Shown in pieces: positions 1 through 4,774 of a stretch of DNA of 5,315 bases. A program made the translations under genes and the position numbers. A model generated the notes under the pieces. It saw only the letters and a list, made by a program, of their open reading frames with translations, made no database searches and was not told the origin of the DNA. The stretch covers positions 1-5,315 of the forward strand of contig JAHZEF010000153.1 of the NCBI GenBank assembly GCA_019422005.1, read 5' to 3'. This stretch comes from Clostridiales bacterium. Lineage in GTDB: Bacteria; Bacillota; Clostridia; Oscillospirales; Oscillospiraceae. The stretch's first letter is position 1; the number at the start of each line of letters is the position of its first letter.

Positions 1-967
1 CTTCGGCTCCGACGGCAACTTCTCCAACGAGCTGCTGATCCAGACCATCAACACGGACCTTGCCAACGATCTGGGCAATCTGGTTTCCCGCACCGTCGCC
101 ATGGTGCAGAAGTACTTCGGCGGCACACTGCCCGCCGAACAGGAGGCCGACGAGGCTCTGGACGCGCCGCTGCTGGAGATGGCCGGTTCCCTCCGGGACG
201 CCTATGAGGCCCAGATGGAGAAGTTCGCCTTCCAGAATGCCCTGGCCGCCGTGTTCCAGGTGATCTCCCGGGCCAACAAGTATATTGATGAGAACACCCC
301 GTGGATTCTGGCCAGGGACGAGAGCAAAAAGCCCCGTCTGGCCCGGGTCATGTATAACCTGCTGGAGACGGTGCGCATCTGCGGCGCCCTGCTGACGCCC
401 TTCATGCCCGACACCGCCGCTGAAATCATGAAGCGCATCGGCGCCGCGGAATGCTCCTGGGACAGCCTGAACACCTTCGGCGTCCTGCCCGCCGCGGCCA
501 CGGTGACCGACGGCGCCAACCTGTTCCCCCGTGTGGACATGGAAAAGGCCCTGGCCGAGCTGGATGAGGCCGCCGCAGCCGCCAGGAAGGCCGTCCTGCC
601 CGACATCGAGCTGGAGCCCCAGCTGGAGGAGAAGGTGGACTTTGATACCTTCTGCAAGTCCGACTTCCGCGCCGTGAAGGTCAAGGCCTGCGAGCCGGTG
701 AAGAAGTCCAGCAAGCTGCTCAGGTTCACCCTGGACGACGGCACCGGCGTGGATCGCCAGATCCTGTCCGGCATCGCCATGTACTACAAGCCCGAGGAAC
801 TGGTGGGCAAGACCCTCATCGCCATCGTCAACCTGCCTGAGCGCAAGATGATGGGCCAGGCCAGCCAGGGTATGCTGATTTCCGCCGTGCACACCGAGAA
901 GGGCGAGGAGAAGCTCCACCTGATCATGGTGGACGACGCCATTCCGGCCGGCGCAAAGCTCTGCTGA
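1..967 (+). CDS. metG: Methionyl-tRNA synthetase, C-terminal part (5' end outside window)
   Basis: Cytoplasmic enzyme that charges tRNA-Met with methionine using ATP. The reading frame is open from base 2 and gives 321 visible residues, so the start and the Rossmann catalytic core (HIGH and KMSKS motifs) lie to the left. The first residues, FGSDGNFSNELL followed by NTDLANDLGNLVSR, match the conserved MetRS segment at the start of the helical anticodon-binding domain (about 1-160 of the fragment), which also holds NKYIDENTPW (about 92-104). An Ala/Glu-rich linker follows. From about residue 212 to the end there is an OB-fold tRNA-binding domain of the Trbp111/EMAP-II type, with the typical segments DFRAVKV, QILSGIA and NLPERKMMG. 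This is the long-form MetRS of many Firmicutes, usually about 640-650 aa, so roughly half is visible. The stop TGA at 965-967 is followed by a terminator about 110 bases later. Identification is firm. Confidence 0.97.
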   Translation, partial: FGSDGNFSNELLIQTINTDLANDLGNLVSRTVAMVQKYFGGTLPAEQEADEALDAPLLEMAGSLRDAYEAQMEKFAFQNALAAVFQVISRANKYIDENTPWILARDESKKPRLARVMYNLLETVRICGALLTPFMPDTAAEIMKRIGAAECSWDSLNTFGVLPAAATVTDGANLFPRVDMEKALAELDEAAAAARKAVLPDIELEPQLEEKVDFDTFCKSDFRAVKVKACEPVKKSSKLLRFTLDDGTGVDRQILSGIAMYYKPEELVGKTLIAIVNLPERKMMGQASQGMLISAVHTEKGEEKLHLIMVDDAIPAGAKLC

Positions 968-1078
968 AGCCGCGCTGCTGCAAAGCAGAAGCGGCAGGCT
1001 GCCGCATGGCCAGCCCGGCAGGCAGGTACGGGATCACAATATGCGCATCCCGCACGGCCCGCCAGCCCCCGCCAAGGC

Positions 1079-1110
1079 AAACCCCCGGCTCCGAGAGCCG
1101 GGGGTTTTGT
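1079..1110 (+). terminator. Intrinsic terminator of metG
   Basis: A perfect 13-bp stem is formed by 1079-1091 and 1095-1107 around a 3-base loop (CGA). The arm core is CCCCCGGCTC/GAGCCGGGGG and the right arm runs into TTTTGTG. This is a classical rho-independent terminator on the + strand, about 110 bases after the metG stop. The stem is flanked by A residues on the left, but read on the - strand it would end no known gene. Confidence 0.85.
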
Positions 1111-1115
1111 GAGCA

Positions 1116-1138
1116 GGACGCCGCAGGCTGCGGCGTCC
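1116..1138. repeat. GC-rich palindrome after the metG terminator
   Basis: GGACGCCGCAG (1116-1126) and its exact reverse complement CTGCGGCGTCC (1128-1138) are separated by one G. In RNA a few central bases would open to form the loop. No T-tract follows, so it is not a terminator by itself. Its centre, GCAGGCTGC, also occurs in the palindrome at 991-1005, so the two hairpins flank the terminator with a shared core. Confidence 0.6.
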
Positions 1139-1159
1139 CCTCCGCACACTTCAGGGGCA

Positions 1160-1268
1160 TCAACAAATTTGTACTCGCGTCAAAGGTTTAAAATGACGTG
1201 TTATACACGATTTTCTACGTCTTTTACATGATTTCCCGTTGCAGGAAATTCCATTACAATAAAGAAAA
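1160..1268 (+). promoter_or_regulatory. Probable promoter/operator region of the XRE gene
   Basis: This AT-richer stretch lies directly before the regulator gene. It contains several -10-like hexamers (TAAAAT at 1189-1194, TATACA at 1202-1207, TACAAT at 1255-1260), but no hexamer pair with a good -35 and standard spacing stands out, so the promoter is not fixed. The inverted repeat CGTGT-TAT-ACACG at 1197-1209 overlaps one of these hexamers. It has the size and position expected of an operator for a small dimeric XRE repressor, and GGAA-A-TTCC at 1244-1252 is a second short symmetrical site. Operator function is inferred. Confidence 0.4.
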
Positions 1269-1280
1269 GGGGGTGGTGGG

Positions 1281-1538
1281 ATGGCAGAAACCCGCGCCGT
1301 ATCGTTTGACAACACAGAGCGCTTTACGGAACTGGGATACGCCATTGCGTATTACCGCAAGCGCCGCGGGCTGTCCCAGGACCGGTTGGCGGAATTGGTC
1401 GGCATCAGCCGCCAGCACATGGGTGCGGTGGAAGCGCCCAATATGAACCGCGGCATTTCCCTGGAGCTGCTGTTCAATATCGCCGCCGTGCTGGAAATCG
1501 AGCCATACATGCTGCTGAAGTTCAATCCGGAAAAATAG
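1281..1538 (+). CDS. Small XRE-family helix-turn-helix transcriptional regulator
   Basis: An 85-residue protein made almost entirely of one Cro/C1-type DNA-binding domain, so it probably binds DNA as a dimer and acts as a repressor. After a short N-terminal lead, helix 1 includes AIAYYRKRRGLSQ (about 21-33). The HTH itself is about residues 31-51 (LSQDRLAELVGISRQHM then GAVE), followed by the helices SLELLFNIAAVLEIEP and LLKF. This arrangement, with GISRQHMGAVEAPN followed by ISLELLFNIA, is typical of small stand-alone Clostridia XRE proteins. There is no sensor, metal or peptidase domain. The start is supported by the purine-rich AAGGGGGTGG about 4 bases upstream of ATG and by the lack of another in-frame start. 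The gene has a terminator on each side and no partner, so it is probably monocistronic. Its target genes are unknown; autoregulation is possible from the palindrome at 1197-1209. Confidence 0.9.
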   Translation: MAETRAVSFDNTERFTELGYAIAYYRKRRGLSQDRLAELVGISRQHMGAVEAPNMNRGISLELLFNIAAVLEIEPYMLLKFNPEK

Positions 1539-1620
1539 GGCTTCCCCTGCCGCCGGGCAGCCCGCCGTCCCGGGGAACCGCCCGGCAGCACCGGAACCCC
1601 CGGCCCATATCCGGACAGCG

Positions 1621-1668
1621 GAGGGCGCTGCGGAATGAAAGGATTCCGCAGCGCCCTCTGCTTTTGCA
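1621..1668 (+). terminator. Intrinsic terminator between the XRE gene and the convergent pseudouridine synthase
   Basis: A perfect 16-bp stem (1621-1636 with 1643-1658; arm ends GAGGGCGCTG and CAGCGCCCTC) closes a GAAAGG loop. It is followed on the + strand by TGCTTTTGC, a short T-tract, which suits termination of XRE transcription about 80 bases after its stop. It also lies about 20 bases beyond the stop of the - strand pseudouridine synthase gene. Read on that strand no T-tract follows the stem, so any second role would more likely be 3'-end protection. Confidence 0.75.
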
Positions 1669-1679
1669 GTGCCGCGCGC

Positions 1680-2351
1680 TCACTCTGCCCGCCCCGGCGT
1701 TTCCGGCGGTACGGAACCCGTCAGCGTCTGAAACCGGCGCCAGATCCCCTCGGCCGGCGGCCAGCGGGTGAATGACAGCAGGGCGCCGCCGGCCGGATCC
1801 GGAAACGCCAGCGACGCCGACCACAATCCGATTCCCCCGCCGCCTCCGCCATAGGGGCCGTCCCCCCAGAGCGGCGTGCCCCGGGCGGCAAACTGCGCCC
1901 GGATCTGATGGGTCCGCCCCGTCAGCAGCCGGACGCGCACCAGCGTCGCCTCCGGCTGCGTCTCCAGCGTCTCATACTCCAGCGCCGCTTCCCGGACGCC
2001 TCTGCGCATCCGGTTAACCACGTAGGTCTTGTTGCGGCGCGGATCATGGTACAGCAAATCCGTCAGCCGTCCCTCCGGCTGCGCCGGGCTGCCCCGCAGC
2101 GCCGCAAGGTATGTCTTAACCAGCCGGCCTTCCTGAACCGCCCGGCTGAGAAACGCGGCGGCCCCGGCCGTCCGGGCGCAGACCATCAGGCCCCCCACCA
2201 TTCGGTCCAGGCGGTGCACCGGATAAATCTCCCCGCTCAGCTCCGCCCGCAGCCGGGCCGGCAGCGAAGTCCCCCGGCCATCGTCCTGAGACAGAATCCC
2301 GGCCGGCTTCACACAGACCACCAGCGCTTCGCTTGTATAGATGCACTCCAT
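1680..2351 (-). CDS. RluA-family RNA pseudouridine synthase
   Basis: Isomerises particular uridines in rRNA or tRNA to pseudouridine; the exact target cannot be told from sequence. The 223-aa protein is a single catalytic domain without an N-terminal S4 domain. The catalytic Asp is D49 in VHRLDRMVGGLMV. Other family blocks are VKPAG (14-18), LVKTYLAAL (77-85) and LLTGRTHQIRAQF (142-154), ending in LWGDGPYG. The family's common HRLDKDTSG is here HRLDRMVGG, a variant also known among Clostridia members, and a run of six glycines follows PY at 168-173. The start at 2351 is chosen because AGGAGGGG lies 6 bases upstream; the same frame stays open for 146 further codons, but these overlap the neighbouring membrane protein gene and have no family resemblance. 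It lies 77 bases after the DUF1275 gene with its own likely promoter. Confidence 0.93.
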   Translation of the reverse strand: MECIYTSEALVVCVKPAGILSQDDGRGTSLPARLRAELSGEIYPVHRLDRMVGGLMVCARTAGAAAFLSRAVQEGRLVKTYLAALRGSPAQPEGRLTDLLYHDPRRNKTYVVNRMRRGVREAALEYETLETQPEATLVRVRLLTGRTHQIRAQFAARGTPLWGDGPYGGGGGGIGLWSASLAFPDPAGGALLSFTRWPPAEGIWRRFQTLTGSVPPETPGRAE

Positions 2352-2380
2352 CAGGCCCCTCCTCAGTCCGTTCTGAGGAC

Positions 2381-2409
2381 AGTATACCACACCGGCGGCA
2401 GCGCTGCAA
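2381..2409 (-). promoter_or_regulatory. Probable extended -10 promoter of the pseudouridine synthase gene
   Basis: On the - strand TATACT (2386-2381) is preceded by TGG, giving the extended -10 form TGnTATACT. Exactly 17 bases upstream is TTGCAG (2409-2404), a partial -35 match. Transcription would start near A2374, giving a leader of about 23 bases containing only the ribosome binding site. A 7-bp-arm inverted repeat (TCCTCAG, 6 bases, CTGAGGA; 2360-2379) covers the predicted start point and touches the ribosome binding site, so it could be an operator. Read-through from the upstream genes is also possible, because no terminator is seen before it. Confidence 0.55.
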
Positions 2410-2428
2410 AAACATTTCCGGCGCCGCC

Positions 2429-3109
2429 TCAGGCATGCGCGTTTTCCCGGGCCGGCAGTTCCCGGACAAACATCAGGCAGAACGCCGCGCCCAGCAGGCC
2501 GCAGGCGGCCCACACCGCCCGTATCCCCAGCAGACGCGTGCAGACCGTGCCAAACGCCGCGCCGGCAGCAAAACAGGCAATGATCACCGCATACCGGCCC
2601 GCCTGCGCGCCGCATTCCCGCTCTCCGCGCATTCCGGCATAGCCGAGCTGGACCGCGCTGCGCAGATTTCCGGTGCACATGATCGTGGCATAGGCCGTAC
2701 CGTGCAGGCTGCGGAATGTGTTGGCCTGCATTGCACAGACGAAGGCAATCAGAACTGTCGCCGGGATATTCCCGCCGCGGGGAATCCACCCCACGCCGAA
2801 CAGTACCAGCGCCTCAAACAGCACAACCGCCTGCCTCCAGTGAAGCCGTCCGGAAAAGCCGCGGCTGTGGCACCATTCCGTCAGCAGGACCCCGGCGACA
2901 AACGCGCATACGGGCACAAACCAGCGAAGCGCCAGGGACCACTCCCCCTGCACGGCAAACAGCGCCGTCAGCACCAGATTGCCGCTCTGGCAGTTCGCCA
3001 GCACCTCATCGCGGGTCAGAAACGAATAGGCCTCCAAAAAGCCTCCCGCCGCAGTCAGCAGCGCCCCCAGAGAGATGTGCTCCGAGGTCTGAATCGCATT
3101 CCGTGTCAT
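2429..3109 (-). CDS. DUF1275 (YoaK-type) membrane protein
   Basis: A 226-aa polytopic inner-membrane protein of the DUF1275/YoaK family, whose biochemical role is not established; transport of a small molecule has been considered likely for such proteins. The N-terminal part shows the family signature GGFLEAYSF (22-30) followed by ANCQSGNLVL (38-47). A second, weaker copy of this theme, MCTGNLRSAVQLG (144-156), suggests an internal repeat. Hydrophobic stretches at about 12-30, 42-53, 60-78, 93-109, 116-130, 173-191 and 196-215 fit six or seven membrane helices. The start at 3109 is favoured because GGAGGG stands about 6 bases upstream and the family signature begins soon after; an earlier in-frame ATG at 3253 would add residues that overlap the preceding gene and look unrelated. 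That preceding SGNH-like gene ends only 11 bases before this start, so the two are probably translated together. The length is typical of the family. Confidence 0.88.
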   Translation of the reverse strand: MTRNAIQTSEHISLGALLTAAGGFLEAYSFLTRDEVLANCQSGNLVLTALFAVQGEWSLALRWFVPVCAFVAGVLLTEWCHSRGFSGRLHWRQAVVLFEALVLFGVGWIPRGGNIPATVLIAFVCAMQANTFRSLHGTAYATIMCTGNLRSAVQLGYAGMRGERECGAQAGRYAVIIACFAAGAAFGTVCTRLLGIRAVWAACGLLGAAFCLMFVRELPARENAHA

Positions 3110-3120
3110 CCGCGCCCTCC

Positions 3121-3684
3121 TCAAACGGTCTGCAGGCGCATGGCGTCGCAGAAGGACAGCTTGCCCGAGCGGAAAAATGTTTTGAGCAGGCTGTACGCTT
3201 TCCGGGCCACGTCCGCCCGGCCGGCGGCAGGCGTCAAATCCAGAAAGCGGCATCCGCAGGACCGCGCCAGATCCCGCAGCGCACCGTTGTACAGCTCCGC
3301 CGCCGCCCCGTCCTGCAGGACGGAGGTCAGGATCAGTTCACACGCCGGAGCGCGGCTGTGAATCTGATACAGCAGCCATTCCAGCTGCGCCGCCGCCGCT
3401 TCCACCGTCTCCAGAGACGCCGCCGTGACGTCCCGTTCGCCCAGGTTCACGAAGACCTTGGACGGGTGCAGCTCCAGGACGCAGACGTCCAGAAGCTGCT
3501 CCGCTTCAAACACCGAGAGCCCCGGTACGCTGCGGTTATAGACCGCCGATTCCACCTGAAAATAACTGTTCAGCTCTGCAACCGGCAGAGCCGCAAAAAA
3601 ATCCGCGCCAAACAGTACGACGCCTCCCGCGCGTACCCATTGGTTCTGCGCATGAAACGCTGCGCAGGTTTCTGTATCTGGCAT
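3121..3684 (-). CDS. SGNH/GDSL-hydrolase-like protein, probably catalytically inactive
   Basis: A 187-aa soluble protein without a signal peptide or membrane segment. Its layout follows a Clostridia SGNH (GDSL) esterase group. VVLFGADFFAALPVAEL (22-38) corresponds to block I, VYNRSVPGLS (48-57) to block II, VFVNLGERDV (77-86) to block III, and CGCRFLDLTP leads toward the last block. The residues that define activity look changed: the GDS/GSS of block I is GAD (26-28), so the nucleophilic Ser is absent; GxND of block III is GERD (82-85), losing the oxyanion Asn; and the C-terminal end reads FCDAMRL (178-184) rather than a D-x-x-H block. I therefore infer a non-catalytic homologue, perhaps a binding protein. 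The start at 3684 has AGGAG 8 bases upstream. It is the first gene of a two-gene unit with the DUF1275 protein. The fold assignment is by eye; an unrelated alpha/beta protein is not excluded. Confidence 0.7.
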   Translation of the reverse strand: MPDTETCAAFHAQNQWVRAGGVVLFGADFFAALPVAELNSYFQVESAVYNRSVPGLSVFEAEQLLDVCVLELHPSKVFVNLGERDVTAASLETVEAAAAQLEWLLYQIHSRAPACELILTSVLQDGAAAELYNGALRDLARSCGCRFLDLTPAAGRADVARKAYSLLKTFFRSGKLSFCDAMRLQTV

Positions 3685-3723
3685 GACAGCCGCTCCTTTC
3701 CGCCCCTGCGGGGTCCGTCATGC

Positions 3724-3752
3724 ATCATACCGCAAAAATATCATATTGTATA
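3724..3752 (-). promoter_or_regulatory. Candidate promoter of the SGNH-like/DUF1275 unit
   Basis: On the - strand TATGAT (3729-3724) is spaced 17 bases from TATACA (3752-3747), which matches four of six -35 consensus positions. Transcription would start near 3717 and give a leader of about 33 bases. The surrounding sequence is so AT-rich that several other -10-like hexamers exist, so the exact choice is tentative. Confidence 0.4.
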
Positions 3753-3767
3753 ATATATAATTTATAA

Positions 3768-3797
3768 TAAATTCATAATATTTATATTATGAATTTA
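3768..3797. repeat. AT-rich perfect inverted repeat upstream of the SGNH-like gene
   Basis: TAAATTCATAATA (3768-3780) and its exact reverse complement TATTATGAATTTA (3785-3797) are separated by TTTA. It lies inside a very AT-rich island (about 3731-3814) in an otherwise GC-rich window, about 15 bases upstream of the candidate -35 of the SGNH-like gene and about 20 bases beyond the jag terminator. Position and symmetry fit an operator or a curved upstream promoter element. No encoded regulator can be linked to it. Confidence 0.7.
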
Positions 3798-3804
3798 GCA
3801 GCAG

Positions 3805-3850
3805 CATATAAAATGCCCCCGGCAGACGCGGCGTCTGCCGGGGGCTTGAA
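3805..3850 (-). terminator. Intrinsic terminator of the yidC-jag transcript
   Basis: GCCCCCGGCAGACGC (3815-3829) pairs perfectly with 3831-3845, giving a stem of about 14 bp with a tiny loop. On the - strand the stem is followed by ATTTTATAT and preceded by TTCAA, about 12 bases after the jag stop. On the + strand no T-tract directly follows. It therefore ends the yidC-jag operon rather than protecting the gene to the left. Confidence 0.85.
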
Positions 3851-3856
3851 ATCCGA

Positions 3857-4720
3857 TTATTTTTCCACGCTCTTATAGCGGCTGTACGCCACCACAATCC
3901 GGCGGTTCGGCTCCGTACCGGTGGAGTAAGTCGTTACATCCGGCGTGTCCTGCAGCGCCGCATGGATCACATGGCGCTCATAGGCATTCATAGGCTCCAG
4001 CGTAATATTCCGGCGGTATTTGACCACCTTGCCGGCCACCTTCTGCGCCAGGCGCTGGAGGGATTCCTCCCGCTTGAGGCGGTAGTTCTCCGCATCCACG
4101 TTGATCCGGGCGCGCTTTCCGGCGTCGCGGTTGATCACATAATTGGTCAGATGCTGAATGGCGTCCAGCGTATCGCCCCGGTGGCCGATCAGCATCCCCA
4201 GGCTGGCGCCGACCAGCTCCACTGAATAGACGTCTTCCGCCGTTTTGACGGCGTGGGGCACGGCGTCGGACCCCATATGCTCCAGCAGCCCCTTCATAAA
4301 GACTTCAATGCGTTCCTCCGTGGAGCCGGGCGCAGCCGCCGGGTACTCCTTCAGCTCCGGCGCGGGACGGGCCGCCGGGCGCTCCTGGCGCTCAGCACGG
4401 GCCGGCTCAGCCCTCCGTTCCGGCGCCGGCCTGGGCGCTTCCTGCCTGGGGGGCTCCGGCTGGCGCTGGCTCTTGGGAACATAGGGCTTCGGCTTGCTGC
4501 GGGATGCGGAAGACAGGGCGGCAGCCGGCACCGGCACCGCTTCATCCGCTTCATAGGTCACCTTGACCTTGGCCGGCTGGGCGCCAATCCCCAGGAATCC
4601 GGACTTGGGCTGCTCCAGAACCTCAACGGACACGCTGGTGCGGTCCAGCTTGAGCTCCTCCAGCGCAGCGGCAATGGCCAAATCCAGCGTCTTTCCGGTG
4701 GTAATAATAAACTTTTCCAT
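3857..4720 (-). CDS. jag: Jag/KhpB RNA-binding protein (SpoIIIJ-associated)
   Basis: A 287-aa cytoplasmic RNA-binding protein of the Jag/KhpB (EloR) family. In Firmicutes these proteins act with KhpA and influence cell elongation, division and sporulation-related processes. Three parts are visible. The Jag_N domain (about 1-57) ends in the diagnostic PKSGFLGIGAQPAKVKV. A linker of about 75 residues (58-134) is rich in Pro, Ala, Arg, Glu and Gln and probably disordered. Then come a KH domain with the GxxG loop GHRG at 179-182 (LIGHRGDTLDAIQHL) and an R3H domain with RHVIH at 249-253 preceded by EPMNAYE. All key RNA-binding residues appear intact. The start at 4720 has AAGGAGC about 8 bases upstream. 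The gene follows yidC after 54 bases, the standard partner order, and is closed by a terminator; mnmE, a frequent third gene, is absent here. Confidence 0.97.
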   Translation of the reverse strand: MEKFIITTGKTLDLAIAAALEELKLDRTSVSVEVLEQPKSGFLGIGAQPAKVKVTYEADEAVPVPAAALSSASRSKPKPYVPKSQRQPEPPRQEAPRPAPERRAEPARAERQERPAARPAPELKEYPAAAPGSTEERIEVFMKGLLEHMGSDAVPHAVKTAEDVYSVELVGASLGMLIGHRGDTLDAIQHLTNYVINRDAGKRARINVDAENYRLKREESLQRLAQKVAGKVVKYRRNITLEPMNAYERHVIHAALQDTPDVTTYSTGTEPNRRIVVAYSRYKSVEK

Positions 4721-4774
4721 ATTGACAGCTCCTTGGCTCTGTTGATATCTTGCGGGGTCGTGCAGCCTCGGAAC

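Larger units (their letters stand above)
968..1280. other. Structured intergenic region between metG and the XRE gene
   Basis: This 313-base gap holds no convincing gene. The left part (about 968-1140) is GC-rich and full of short hairpins: CTGCT-GCAA-AGCAG at 975-988, GCGGCAG-G-CTGCCGC at 991-1005, CGGGAT/ATCCCG at 1029-1052, the metG terminator at 1079-1107, and an 11-bp-arm palindrome at 1116-1138. The right part (about 1160-1268) is clearly richer in A and T and looks like the promoter region of the downstream regulator. Short reading frames crossing it lack a good ribosome binding site and family resemblance. Confidence 0.6.

Noticed and set aside
202..780. 192-codon open frame antisense to metG
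   Set aside because: It lies wholly inside the well-supported metG coding region and reads as Ser/Ala/Arg-rich sequence without a family resemblance; GC-rich codon use explains it.
2402..2430. Possible terminator between the DUF1275 and pseudouridine synthase genes (TTTTT on the - strand)
   Set aside because: The T-run is not preceded by a stable hairpin; the GGCGGC/GCCGCC pairing spans the T-run instead of preceding it.
2352..2789. Upstream extension of the pseudouridine synthase frame to 2789
   Set aside because: The extra 146 codons overlap the DUF1275 gene in another frame and show no family resemblance; the start at 2351 has a well-placed AGGAGGGG.
3110..3253. Earlier ATG at 3253 for the DUF1275 gene
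   Set aside because: It would overlap the SGNH-like gene by over 130 bases and add a Pro/Arg-rich stretch not seen in the family; the start at 3109 has GGAGGG just upstream.
1908..3361. Long + strand open frames (244 and 342 codons) opposite the pseudouridine synthase and DUF1275 genes
   Set aside because: Translations are Arg/Pro/Gln-rich, typical of antisense frames in GC-rich DNA, and the - strand has recognised families with good ribosome binding sites.
3740..3800. Possible + strand promoter from the many TATAAT-like words in the AT-rich island
   Set aside because: No + strand gene follows; transcription would run straight into the hairpin at 3815-3845 and antisense to jag. The words are expected in such AT-rich DNA.
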